This document shows positions 22,452 through 30,538 of a stretch of DNA of 42,500 bases, piece after piece. Source of the DNA: Actinoplanes oryzae (GTDB lineage: Bacteria > Actinomycetota > Actinomycetes > Mycobacteriales > Micromonosporaceae); the NCBI RefSeq assembly GCF_030757795.1, contig NZ_JAUQWH010000073.1:1-42500 (forward strand). Reading direction: 5' to 3'. Made by a program: the position numbers and the translations under genes. Every line of letters starts with the position of its first letter. The stretch's first letter is position 1. The notes beneath the pieces were generated by a model. That model saw nothing but the letters and a program-made list of their open reading frames with translations, had not been told where the DNA came from and did no database searches.

Positions 22452-23651
22452 ATGGCGATTCGACGACCCCGCCTCGGTGCGGCCCTGGCCGCCGGCCTCG
22501 CCGCGGCCACCGCCGCCGCCCTCACCTCGACCCCCGCGCTCGCCGCGCCCACCGGCCAGATCCTGCTGGCCGGCACCGCGACGGCCGTGCCCGGCAGCTA
22601 CATCGTCGTCCTGAAGGACGCCGCGGGCGCCACGAGCGTCAAGGCCGCCGCCGTCACGGCGAAGAGCGCGGATCTCGCCGCCAGGTACGACGGCAGCGTC
22701 GCCCGGACCTTCGGCTCGGTGCTCAACGGCTTCGAGGCGAAGCTGAGCGAGTCCGCGGCCAAGCGGCTCGCCGCCGACCCCTCGGTCGCCTACGTCGAGC
22801 AGAACCAGACCGTCTCGCTGACCGCGACCCAGTCCGGGGCGACCTGGGGGCTGGACCGGATCGACCAGGCCAGCCTGCCGCTGAGCACCACCTACACCTA
22901 CACGCAGACGGCGTCCAACGTCACGGCGTACATCATCGACACCGGCATCAAGTACACGCACAACGACTTCGGCGGCCGGGCCAGCTTCGGCTACGACGCG
23001 GTCGGCACCGGCGGCGTGGACTGCAACGGGCACGGGACGCACGTGGCGGGCACGGTCGGCGGGACCACGTACGGGGTCGCGAAGCAGGTCAAGCTCGTCG
23101 GCGTGCGGGTGCTGAACTGCTCGGGGTCGGGTACCAACGCCGGGGTGATCGCGGGCGTCAACTGGGTGACCAGCAACGCCGTGAAGCCCGCGGTCGCGAA
23201 CATGAGCCTCGGCGGCGGCGCGAGCACCGCCCTGGACAACGCGGTCGCGAACTCGATCAGCTCCGGGGTCACCTACGCGCTGGCGGCCGGCAACTCGACC
23301 GCGAACGCCTGCAACTCCTCGCCCGCCCGGGTCGCCGCCGCGATCACCGTCGGCGCGACGACCAGCACCGACGCCCGCGCGTCGTACTCGAACTACGGCA
23401 CCTGCCTGGACATCTTCGCGCCGGGCTCGTCCATCACGTCCGACTGGTACAGCAGCAACACCGCGACCAACACGATCAGCGGTACGTCGATGGCCTCGCC
23501 GCACGTGGCGGGCGCGGCGGCGCTGGTGCTGTCGGCCAACCCGTCCTACACCCCGGCCCAGGTCCGGGACAACCTGGTGAACCGGGCGACCGCGAACAAG
23601 GTGACCAGCCCGGGAACCGGTTCCCCCAACCGGCTGCTGTTCGTAGGCTGA
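22452..23651 (+). CDS. secreted subtilisin-like serine protease (S8)
   Basis: This protein has 399 residues: signal peptide (1 to about 32), I9 inhibitor/propeptide (about 48-123, SYIVVLKDAAGA to VAYVEQNQTVSL), and S8 catalytic domain (about 130-399). The catalytic residues are all in place: Asp163 (IIDTGI), His194 (NGHGTHVAGT), Asn281 oxyanion (LAAGNS) and Ser346 (SGTSMASPHVAGAAAL). It matches the proteinase K-like/aqualysin-type extracellular proteases, which self-activate after export. ATG 22452 has AGAGG upstream. Only 5 nt separate it from the following histidine kinase gene, so they may be cotranscribed. A GGGAACCGGTTCCC palindrome lies in its last codons. Confidence 0.93.
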   Translation: MAIRRPRLGAALAAGLAAATAAALTSTPALAAPTGQILLAGTATAVPGSYIVVLKDAAGATSVKAAAVTAKSADLAARYDGSVARTFGSVLNGFEAKLSESAAKRLAADPSVAYVEQNQTVSLTATQSGATWGLDRIDQASLPLSTTYTYTQTASNVTAYIIDTGIKYTHNDFGGRASFGYDAVGTGGVDCNGHGTHVAGTVGGTTYGVAKQVKLVGVRVLNCSGSGTNAGVIAGVNWVTSNAVKPAVANMSLGGGASTALDNAVANSISSGVTYALAAGNSTANACNSSPARVAAAITVGATTSTDARASYSNYGTCLDIFAPGSSITSDWYSSNTATNTISGTSMASPHVAGAAALVLSANPSYTPAQVRDNLVNRATANKVTSPGTGSPNRLLFVG

Positions 23652-23656
23652 CCCAT

Positions 23657-25843
23657 GTGGACGGACGTCGATCGGGCGCGGTCGAGGCGAGCCTGCTCCG
23701 GCAGGGCCGCAAGTACGCCCTCGCGCTGCGCCTGATCGTCGTCGGTCTGTCCAGCACGGCGGCGGTGCTCTTCGGGGCGGCGCCGCCGGTGGCGTTGGCG
23801 CTCACCGCCTGGAACCTGCTCTACGCGTGGAAAGGCACCCGGCGGTGGGCGCCCGCCGACGTGGCCGTCATGGTCGCCGTCGGCCTCACGCAGCCCTGGA
23901 CCGTGGAGTCCGACCCGCGTGGCGGCGGCACCTGGGTCCTCATCGCCGTGGCGATCACCGTCGTGACGTACCCGTGGCTGCTGTCCGGAATCGGTTTCGG
24001 CGTCGCTGTCAGCGCGGTCGTGGGCGCGCACTACGCCGGCACGATCCTCGCCGACCCGGGCGGCTGGCTGGTCAACGAGACCGTCGAGATCTGGACGGCG
24101 GCGGAGGCGGCGCTGTCCTGGGCGCTCTACCGGTTCGTGCGGCGCAGTGCCCGTACGGCGGACGAGATCGTCGCCCGCGGCGAGCAACTGCGCCGGACCG
24201 CCGCCGTGGCCGCCGCCCGCCGTGCCGACGAGCGCGAGTATCTCGCCGCCCTGCACGACACCGCGTCGGTGACCCTGCTGATGATCGGCAACGGCGTCCT
24301 GACCCGGCGTGAGCCGTGGCTCGCCGAGCAGGCGCGCCGGGACCTGCGCGAGATCGGCCGCCCGGATGCCGACGGGGAGCTCGACCTGATCGCGCTGCTG
24401 CACGACGTCGCCGCGCCCACGCCGCTGGACATCTCGTGGCGTACACCGGGGGACCTGCTGCTTCCGGCGGTCGATGCGGTCGCGCTCAGCCGCGGCACCC
24501 GGGAGGCCCTGACCAACGTCGTGCGGCACGCGGGGGTCGGCCAAGCCACCATTTCCGTACGCCGTGACGGCGCGACCGTGACAGTCGAGATCTGTGACGA
24601 GGGCCGGGGCTTCGACCCCGCACAGACCCCACCCCGCCGGTACGGGGTCACGCGCTCGATCAAGGACCGCATGACCCGCCGGGGCGGCGAGGCGCACGTG
24701 GTGAGCAGCCCTGGAACCGGTACCACCGTCACGCTGGTGTGCCGGCTCGCCGTTCCGGAGGTGCACGGCGACGAGGGCGTCATCGCCGCGAGCTTCCAAC
24801 GGGGACTGCACTGGGCCGTGGTCGTCACCGTGCTGGCCGTCCTGGTGCTGCTCGATCTGCCGCACCTGCTGGCGGCCCCGGAGGCCTACACGTCGCTGCC
24901 GGCGCAATATGCCGTCTGGGCCGGGCTGGTGGCCGTCACCCTGATCGCCGCGTGGGCGAGGAAACTGCCGCGCTGGCCGTTGGTGGTGGCGGTTGCAGTG
25001 TGTTCCATCGTCGCGACCGCCACCGTGCGCCCCGAGTTCCGGCTCGGCCCGGCGCACTGGTCCGAGGGGGACGCCGGCTGGCCGCTCGTGCTCGTCCTGC
25101 TCGACAGCCCGGTGGCGCTCCTCGCCGCCGTGCTCGCCGCGCAGTACGCCGTGACGTTCGCCCAGGCCGCCGTGGACGGGCAGGCCGCGCTGAGCGTGGC
25201 GGGCGTGGTCAACGCGTCGTGGGCGGTGCTGTCCTTCCAGCTCGGCATCGCCATGGTCGCCGCCGTGCTGCGGGGCCTGGCCGTGTCGTCGGCCCGGGTG
25301 CTGCGGGAGGCGGAGCGGGTGCGGACCGCCGAGGAGGTCGGCCGGCAGCTGCACCGCGACCGGGAGCGCCGGTGGGCGGAGCTGGCGCCGGGCACCGTAC
25401 CCCTGCTGGAAGGCCTCGCCGCCGGGGAGCTGGACCCGGCCGACCCGCGGGTGCGGGCACGGTGCGCGGCCGAGGCGGCCCGGATGCGCCGGCTGCTCGG
25501 CGAGGACGCGGCGGTCGCCGACCCGCTGGCGCACGAGCTGCGCGCCTGCATCGAGCTGGCCGAGCGCAACGGGGTGCCGGTGTCCTTCGCCGAGTACGGC
25601 GCCCGCCCCGAGCTGCCGCCCCCGGCCCGCCGGCGGCTCACCGAACCGGCGATCGCCGCGCTGGCCACCGCCCGGGGCAAGGTGCGGCTCACGGTCGCCG
25701 GCACGCCGGAGGCGGTCACGGTCAGCGTCGTCGCCCGCTGCTCGGCGCCCCCGGACCTGCCCGACGGCGACGGGGTGCGCCGCTCGACGGTGCTCGACGG
25801 CGACCGCTGGTGGATCCAGGCGGTGTGGCAGGGGGCGGCATGA
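23657..25843 (+). CDS. two-module membrane histidine kinase (NarL/DesK-like), second module degenerate
   Basis: This protein has 728 residues. The N-terminal half has about five membrane helices (22-158), a HisKA_3 dimerisation helix with His200 (YLAALHDTASVTLLM), and a complete HATPase domain (N box with Asn288 in TREALTNVVRHAG, G1 DEGRGF, G2 SSPGTGTTV, ending near 365). The C-terminal half starts a second set of about five helices (387-545), followed by a cytosolic part. That part resembles another dimerisation/ATPase unit but has no phospho-His, N box or glycine loops (RQLHRDRERRWAELAPGTVP region to the end). It looks like a tandem fusion of an active and an inactive kinase. The GTG start lies 5 nt after the protease stop; the stop overlaps the response-regulator start (ATGA). 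Confidence 0.85.
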   Translation: MDGRRSGAVEASLLRQGRKYALALRLIVVGLSSTAAVLFGAAPPVALALTAWNLLYAWKGTRRWAPADVAVMVAVGLTQPWTVESDPRGGGTWVLIAVAITVVTYPWLLSGIGFGVAVSAVVGAHYAGTILADPGGWLVNETVEIWTAAEAALSWALYRFVRRSARTADEIVARGEQLRRTAAVAAARRADEREYLAALHDTASVTLLMIGNGVLTRREPWLAEQARRDLREIGRPDADGELDLIALLHDVAAPTPLDISWRTPGDLLLPAVDAVALSRGTREALTNVVRHAGVGQATISVRRDGATVTVEICDEGRGFDPAQTPPRRYGVTRSIKDRMTRRGGEAHVVSSPGTGTTVTLVCRLAVPEVHGDEGVIAASFQRGLHWAVVVTVLAVLVLLDLPHLLAAPEAYTSLPAQYAVWAGLVAVTLIAAWARKLPRWPLVVAVAVCSIVATATVRPEFRLGPAHWSEGDAGWPLVLVLLDSPVALLAAVLAAQYAVTFAQAAVDGQAALSVAGVVNASWAVLSFQLGIAMVAAVLRGLAVSSARVLREAERVRTAEEVGRQLHRDRERRWAELAPGTVPLLEGLAAGELDPADPRVRARCAAEAARMRRLLGEDAAVADPLAHELRACIELAERNGVPVSFAEYGARPELPPPARRRLTEPAIAALATARGKVRLTVAGTPEAVTVSVVARCSAPPDLPDGDGVRRSTVLDGDRWWIQAVWQGAA

Positions 25844-26481
25844 TCAGCGTTGTCGTGGTGGACGACCATCCCGTGGTGCACGCCGGGGTACGCGCCTGGT
25901 GTGCGCTCGCCGATCCGCCGATCGAGGTGGTGGCGTGGGGCCCGGACGTGTCGGTCGCGTGGCTGCCGCCGGGCGCCACGGCCGACGTCGTGGTGCTGGA
26001 CCTGCAGCTGGACGTGACGGGTCCCGCGTACGGGGATCTCAAGCGGCTCGTCGACGCCGGCCGCCAGGTGATCGTCTACAGCATGCGCGCCGACCGGGAC
26101 ACGGTGCTGACCTGCCTGGACATCGGCGCGTGCACCTACCTGACGAAGGCCGAGGGGGAGGACCACCTGGTCGCGGCGATCGGGGCGGCCGCCGCGGGGA
26201 CGCCTTACACCCCGCCCGCGCTCTCCGGCGCCTTCGGCACCGACGACCGGCCGCACCGGCCGCGGCTGTCGCCCCGCGAGACCGAGGTGCTGCTGGAATG
26301 GTTCCACAGCGAGAGCAAGGAGATGGTCGCGCGCCGCCTGCACCTCACGGTGCATCGGGTGAATTCCTGCCTGGAGCGGGTACGCGTGAAGTACGCGAAC
26401 GTGGGCCGGGAGGCGCCGACCAAGGCCGCCCTCGTCGCCCGGGCCCTCCAGGACGGGCTCCTCACCACCGACGATCTGTAG
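25840..26481 (+). CDS. NarL/LuxR-family response regulator
   Basis: This protein has 213 residues with a receiver domain (1 to about 120) and a LuxR-type HTH (about 145-205). Receiver residues are complete: Asp8/Asp9 (VVVVDDHP), phospho-acceptor Asp54 (VVVLDLQLD), Ser81 and Lys103 (YLTKAEGED). The HTH reads LSPRETEVLLEWFHSESKEM and then ARRLHLTVHRVNSCLERVR. It differs from the usual LSxREREVLxLxAxGxSNxEIA consensus, so it belongs to a divergent subgroup. ATG 25840 overlaps the kinase stop, showing that the pair forms one two-component system. Target genes are not evident; the protease upstream is the obvious candidate to test. Confidence 0.9.
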   Translation: MISVVVVDDHPVVHAGVRAWCALADPPIEVVAWGPDVSVAWLPPGATADVVVLDLQLDVTGPAYGDLKRLVDAGRQVIVYSMRADRDTVLTCLDIGACTYLTKAEGEDHLVAAIGAAAAGTPYTPPALSGAFGTDDRPHRPRLSPRETEVLLEWFHSESKEMVARRLHLTVHRVNSCLERVRVKYANVGREAPTKAALVARALQDGLLTTDDL

Positions 26482-26482
26482 A

Positions 26483-26502
26483 TGGGGGTTGTTCGGCCCC
26501 CA
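26483..26502 (+). terminator. hairpin after the response regulator gene
   Basis: TGGGGG (26483-26488) and CCCCCA (26497-26502) form a 6-bp stem with an 8-nt loop starting 2 nt after the stop. It probably ends the kinase-regulator transcript. Confidence 0.5.
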
Positions 26503-26523
26503 CCGCTCGGCCCCGCCGGTCGA

Positions 26524-26529
26524 TACTTT
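26524..26529 (+). promoter_or_regulatory. candidate -10 box (TACTTT) for a leaderless protease transcript
   Basis: TACTTT fits TANNNT and ends 6 nt before GTG 26536. No convincing -35 or SD is visible, so support rests on spacing alone. Confidence 0.35.
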
Positions 26530-26535
26530 CCGTAG

Positions 26536-27348
26536 GTGGCTCTCTTCAAAGCGTTACGTCTCCTCGGGGCCGTCGCGGTGGTGGTCGTGCTGGTCGTGCT
26601 GGTCGTGACCCTGCACCGGCAGAGCGACCGGATCGACCAGCTGCGGCAGCAGGCGGCGGCCGACCGGCACCAGCTCGACCTCGCCGACGCCGCGGCGGGG
26701 CAGCAGGCCACGGCCCTGGACAAGCGGGTGAAGACCCTGGAGACCCGGCTCGGCGCGCTGGACGAGCGCAGCAGGCAGGCCTTCGACCCGCGGGCCGTCG
26801 CCGCCTCCGCGCTGCCCAGCGTCTTCCAGGTCATCGCGGGCGACTTCAGCGGCAGCGCCTTCGCCGTCGGCAAGCCCGCCGGCGGCCGTACCCGGATATT
26901 GACGGCCTATCACGTGATCGAGAGCGTGTGGACCACCGGGCGCAAGACCGTCCGGCTGGAACGCGACGCCAAGGGCTACACGGCGACGATCGCCGACGTG
27001 AGCCCGCGGCACGACCTCGCCCTGCTCACGATCGGCGCCAAGATCACCGGGATCACCGCGGCGGCCGCGGCCCCGGCGTCCGGCGAGCAGATCCTCGTGG
27101 TCGGCGCCCCGCTCGGCCTCACCGACACCATCACGACCGGCGTGGTCAGCGCCGTCCGCGCCCGGGTCGGCGGCCCCGGCACGATGATCCAGATCGACGC
27201 GCCGGTCAACCCGGGCAACTCGGGCGGCCCGGTCGTCAACACCCGCAAGGAAGTCGTCGGCATCGCCGACGCCAAGGCGGAGGACGCGGAGGGCATCGGC
27301 CTCGCCGTCCCGATCCGGACCGCCTGCGACGTCTTCGACGTCTGCTGA
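26536..27348 (+). CDS. membrane-anchored HtrA/trypsin-like serine protease without PDZ domain
   Basis: This protein has 270 residues: one N-terminal membrane helix (about 10-26), a short coiled coil (about 28-80, RQSDRIDQLRQQAAADRHQL and heptad-like continuation), then an S1-type protease domain. The catalytic triad is His126 (TAYHVI), Asp160 (HDLALL) and Ser229 (NPGNSGGPVV). The GAPLGLTDTITTGVVSAV strand is the HtrA/DegP-like signature. No PDZ domain follows, which is shorter than classic HtrA. It is likely an extracytoplasmic protease tethered to the membrane. It precedes by 31 nt a second membrane-anchored coiled-coil protein, a probable partner. Confidence 0.85.
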   Translation: MALFKALRLLGAVAVVVVLVVLVVTLHRQSDRIDQLRQQAAADRHQLDLADAAAGQQATALDKRVKTLETRLGALDERSRQAFDPRAVAASALPSVFQVIAGDFSGSAFAVGKPAGGRTRILTAYHVIESVWTTGRKTVRLERDAKGYTATIADVSPRHDLALLTIGAKITGITAAAAAPASGEQILVVGAPLGLTDTITTGVVSAVRARVGGPGTMIQIDAPVNPGNSGGPVVNTRKEVVGIADAKAEDAEGIGLAVPIRTACDVFDVC

Positions 27349-27379
27349 TCCCACTCTCTCTTTTGTGGAAGGAAGAGCC

Positions 27380-27928
27380 GTGACCTATCCGCCGCAGGAG
27401 CAGTTCCCGCCCGCGCCCCCGCCGAACACCTCGCAGCCCACCGCGCCGCTGCCGGCGCCGCCGCCCTACCCGCCCGTGTCGGCCACGCCCTACCCGGCAC
27501 CGCCCGAGCGCCGCCGCCCCACCGTCCTGGTCCTCAGCATCGCCGCCGCCCTCCTGCTGGTCTTCGGCGGCCTGATGCTCGGCCTCTACCTCAACGAGCA
27601 CGGCAACCTCAACGACACCAAGGGCAACCTCCGCGACACCCGGGCCGACCTGACCGCCCAGGTCGAGGAGCAGAAGAGCATCGTCACCAGCACGCAGCAG
27701 AAGCTCGCCGACGCGGAGAAGAAGACCGGCGACCTGACCAGCCAGCTCGGCACCACCAAGACCGACCTCGCCGAGACCAAGAGCCAGCGCGACGCCCTCG
27801 TCCCGTGCATGCGCCGCATCCAGGACGCCTTCGACGCCGCGGCCAACGGCGACGGCCCCGGCGTCGACCGGGCCCTGCGCTCCGCCCGCTCCTCCTGCGA
27901 CAAGGCCGAGATCAAGGTCGACTCCTGA
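27380..27928 (+). CDS. proline-rich, single-pass membrane protein with extracytoplasmic coiled coil
   Basis: This protein has 182 residues. I start at GTG 27380 because the strong SD GGAAGGAAG lies just upstream; an in-frame GTG at 27365 would place the SD inside the gene. The cytosolic N-terminus (1-49) is almost only Pro, Ala, Tyr, Gln and Thr. One membrane helix follows (about 53-72), then a long coiled coil (about 76-140, repeated NDTKGNLRDTRADLTAQVEE-like heptads). A small C-terminal domain with two Cys (VPCMRRIQDAF, SSCDKAEIK) could be disulfide-linked. The family is unknown. Its layout mirrors the protease encoded just before, so the two may interact through their coiled coils. Confidence 0.75.
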   Translation: MTYPPQEQFPPAPPPNTSQPTAPLPAPPPYPPVSATPYPAPPERRRPTVLVLSIAAALLLVFGGLMLGLYLNEHGNLNDTKGNLRDTRADLTAQVEEQKSIVTSTQQKLADAEKKTGDLTSQLGTTKTDLAETKSQRDALVPCMRRIQDAFDAAANGDGPGVDRALRSARSSCDKAEIKVDS

Positions 27929-27943
27929 CCGCACCATGGCACC

Positions 27944-28410
27944 ATGCAGACAAGAGCAGTGCGCATCACCGGGCTCGGCACCGACCTGCCGGCCGGCGCG
28001 GTGGTGGTCGTCATCGACGTCATCCGTGCCTTCACGACGGCAGCCGTGGCCTTCGACCGCGGGGCGACCGACGTGCTCTGCGCACCGTCGGTCGCCGCCG
28101 GCCGCGCCTTCCGCGCCTCCCACCCCGGCAGGCTGCTCGCCGGCGAGGAGCACGGCGTCAAGCCCGGCGACTTCGACTTCGGCAACTCACCCGCCGAGCT
28201 CGCGCGGGCGACCCTGGACGGCCGGGGCCTGATCCAGGCCACCACCAACGGCACCCGCGGCCTGGTCCGGGCATCGCAGGCAACCGCCCTGCTGGCCGCG
28301 TGGACCTGACCGAGGACCTCACCCACTGCCGAGCCGTCGACCGCTACAGCTTCGCCATGGTCGTCGACCACCGCGGCGACCACGCCGTCCTCACGCCCCA
28401 CCACCCATGA
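27944..28410 (+). pseudogene. decayed comB-like (2-phosphosulfolactate phosphatase family) gene
   Basis: The N-terminal half is open from ATG 27944 to TGA 28309 and matches the ComB family (VVVIDVIRAFTTAAVAFDRG, LLAGEEHGVKPGDFDFGNSP, ATTNGTRGLVRASQATALLA). Family members are about 230-240 residues, so roughly half is missing. A ComB-like C-terminus (DLTHCRAVDRYSFAMVVDH to the end) follows at once, but in another frame (stop 28410). The simplest reading is an internal deletion of some 250-300 bp with a frameshift near 28298. Whether the short N-terminal product is still made is unknown. ComB enzymes dephosphorylate phosphosulfolactate or related compounds; this copy should be inactive. Confidence 0.65.
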
Positions 28411-28646
28411 CCGGTCCTCCGCCCATTCCCGGTGGCTGTCCACGACGCGGCTTGCCGCCCTGGCGTGGTGAGTCAGTACGGCGCCGCCGTCGGGTCCGGC
28501 CCGGCCGCCGACCGGGCCGGCCTGGTCCAGCTGATCGCCGACGCCGCCCTGGCGATGCCGGGGCGCTGAGGTGGTGACCGGGCGGTCACAGGTGGGCGAA
28601 GGCGGCGTCCGAGGTCGTGGCTCGAGGCGATCCTCGGCGAGGAGCT
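28411..28646. other. intergenic stretch with gene debris and a small hairpin
   Basis: No convincing gene is present. A 33-codon frame (GTG 28468 to TGA 28569) encodes GLVQLIADAALAMPGR at its end and resembles a protein C-terminus, so it may be debris like the comB remnant beside it. GTGACC and GGTCAC (28574-28589) form a short stem-loop that might end the SDR transcript arriving from the right. Confidence 0.4.
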
Positions 28647-29522
28647 TCAGAGGTAACGGACGCCGGTCAGGTCCTCGGCGACGGCCCAGAGGCGCGCGGC
28701 GACGGCCGGATCGGCGGCCTCCCTGCTCAGCCGGGCCTCGGTGACCCGCCCCCGCGTCTCGCCCAGCCCGGCCGGGCCGAAGAACTGCCCCCCGCGTACG
28801 CCGGGATCCGTCGCGGCCTTGAGCTGCGGCAGCGCGCCGCGCTCGACCGGCTGGGTGGCGAGCAGGCCCAGCCAGGCGATCGGCCGGCCGAGGCGGCCGC
28901 GGTGCTCCCAGGCGCGCGGCGTCAGGTTGGTGCGGGTCAGGCCGGGGTGCGCCAGCGTGCTGATCACCGGCGACCCGGCCGCGCGCAGGCGGCGGTCCAG
29001 CTCGAGGCCGAAGAGGGTGGTGGCGAGCTTCGACCGGCCGTACGCGGGCGCGGCGCGGTAGTCGCGCGTACTCATCAGGTCGTCGAAGTCGAGGTGCGCG
29101 CCCTTGTGGGTGATCGAGCTGAGGCTGACCACCCGGGCGGCCGGCGCCGCGGTCAGCGCGTCGAGCAGCAGGCCGGTCAGCGCGAAGGGGCCGAGCATGT
29201 TGGTGCCCAGGTGCAGTTCGAAGCCGTCGGCGGTGGTGCGGCGCGGGCCGAGCAGGACCACGCCGGCGTTGTTGACCAGCAGGTCGATCGCGGGATGGTC
29301 GGCGACCAGCTGCTTCGCGAAGGCGCGTACGGACGCCAGCGACGCCAGATCCAGCTCGCGCACCTCGCCCCCGATGCGGCGCGCCACGTCGCTCCCGGCG
29401 GCGGTGTTGCGGACGGCGAGCACGACGTGGGCGCCGCGCTCGGCCAGGGTCGTGGCGGTGACCAGGCCGAGGCCCGAGTTCGCGCCGGTGACGACGGCCA
29501 CCCGGCCGGCGAGATCAGTCAT
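28647..29522 (-). CDS. short-chain dehydrogenase/reductase
   Basis: This protein has 291 residues with all classical SDR marks: TGANSGLG cofactor loop (about 12-19), an NNAG strand motif (about 88-91), the catalytic Ser in SLSSITHKG, and the YGRSK catalytic Tyr/Lys motif near residue 158. Arg in the VRNTAAG loop suggests NADP(H). The overall sequence resembles the retinol-dehydrogenase/protochlorophyllide-reductase-like group of oxidoreductases common in actinobacteria; substrates are usually unknown. ATG 29522 is the start, with AGGGAG 7 nt upstream. The gene is divergent from an MmyB-type XRE regulator across 111 bp, a frequent pairing in which the regulator represses the SDR. Confidence 0.9.
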   Translation of the reverse strand: MTDLAGRVAVVTGANSGLGLVTATTLAERGAHVVLAVRNTAAGSDVARRIGGEVRELDLASLASVRAFAKQLVADHPAIDLLVNNAGVVLLGPRRTTADGFELHLGTNMLGPFALTGLLLDALTAAPAARVVSLSSITHKGAHLDFDDLMSTRDYRAAPAYGRSKLATTLFGLELDRRLRAAGSPVISTLAHPGLTRTNLTPRAWEHRGRLGRPIAWLGLLATQPVERGALPQLKAATDPGVRGGQFFGPAGLGETRGRVTEARLSREAADPAVAARLWAVAEDLTGVRYL

Positions 29523-29633
29523 GTCAAGCTCCCTGGAACAGCGGTGGACCGCCGACGTTAGGAGACTCCCGGACGGTTTCCCTGGTCCTGCGGGACCTAC
29601 CCTGCGGGTCCGGCCGGGCGGCACACTGAGGGC

Positions 29634-30497
29634 ATGACCCATCCGTACGCCCGGGAGCTCGGCGACTTCCTCCGCGCCCGCCGCAACCGGCTGCACCCGC
29701 GCGACGTCGGCCTCGAGCCCGGCGGCCGGCGGAAGGTGGCCGGGCTGCGGCGCGAGGAGCTGGCGCTGCTGGCCGGGCTGAGCACCGACTACTACCAGCG
29801 GATGGAACAGGGCCGGGAGGTACGCCCCTCCGACGACGTGCTCGACGCGCTCGCCGGGGCGCTCGGGCTCGACGACGAGGAGCGCCGGCACCTGTTCACG
29901 CTCGCGCAGGCGGCTCGGCGACCGGCGCCCGCCCCGGTGCACCGTACGGCGGAAAGCGTGCCGGCGAGCACCCGCCGGCTGCTGCGGGTCATGGACACCC
30001 CGGCGGTCGTCCTCGGCCGGCACCTCGACCTGCTCGACTGGAACCCGCTGGCCGAGGCGCTGCTCGGCGACCCGGGCATCGTCCCCCCGGACCGGCTCAA
30101 CATGCTCCTGCTGCTCTTCGACGACACGCTCACCCGGGGATACAGCTGTGTCGCGTGGGAGCACCAGGCCCTGGAGTACATCGGGATGCTGCGCGCCGCC
30201 GTCGCCACCGACCCCACGCACCCGCGCGCCACCGAGATCGTCGGCGAGCTGAGCATCCGCAGCGCGGAGTTCCGCCGGCTGTGGGCCCGCCACGACGTGC
30301 GCGAGTCGGTCAGCGGCACCAAGACCTTCCACGTCGCCGAGGTGGGCGACATCGTCCTGGACTGGGACACCTATCCGCTGCCCGGCAGCCCCGGCCCGGT
30401 CCTGCTGGTCTGGACCGCCGAGCCGGGCACCCCCGCCGCGGACCGCCTGCGCCTGCTGGCCACGCTGCACGCCACCCGGACGAGCCGGCGCGCCTGA
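29634..30497 (+). CDS. XRE-family regulator with MmyB-like ligand-binding domain
   Basis: This protein has 287 residues. The HTH domain (about 8-90) shows ELGDFLRARRNRL, then the family signature GRRKVAGLRREELALLAGLS and STDYYQRMEQGREVRPS. The C-terminal MmyB-like domain (about 110-280) has VLGRHLDLLDWNPLAEALLG, EFRRLWARHDVRE and TKTFHVAEVGDIVLDWDTY, as in the large actinobacterial family whose fold binds small hydrophobic ligands. It is divergent from the SDR and probably autoregulated and controlling it. ATG 29634 is preceded by CACACT, ending 6 nt upstream, and by a too-close GAGGG. The following antiporter is 41 nt downstream on the same strand. Confidence 0.92.
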   Translation: MTHPYARELGDFLRARRNRLHPRDVGLEPGGRRKVAGLRREELALLAGLSTDYYQRMEQGREVRPSDDVLDALAGALGLDDEERRHLFTLAQAARRPAPAPVHRTAESVPASTRRLLRVMDTPAVVLGRHLDLLDWNPLAEALLGDPGIVPPDRLNMLLLLFDDTLTRGYSCVAWEHQALEYIGMLRAAVATDPTHPRATEIVGELSIRSAEFRRLWARHDVRESVSGTKTFHVAEVGDIVLDWDTYPLPGSPGPVLLVWTAEPGTPAADRLRLLATLHATRTSRRA

Positions 30498-30538
30498 ACC
30501 GCCTGCGGGCACCGCGCGGCGGCTGCCAGTCTTGACCG

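Noticed and set aside
23612..23625. GGGAACCGGTTCCC palindrome as a terminator of the subtilase gene
   Set aside because: It lies inside the coding sequence, has no loop, and the kinase gene follows after 5 nt. It is better seen as one instance of the iterated motif.
27805..28410. A 201-codon plus-strand frame as an independent gene
   Set aside because: Most of it is an Arg-rich shadow of the coiled-coil and comB genes; only its last 36 codons are meaningful, as the displaced comB C-terminus.
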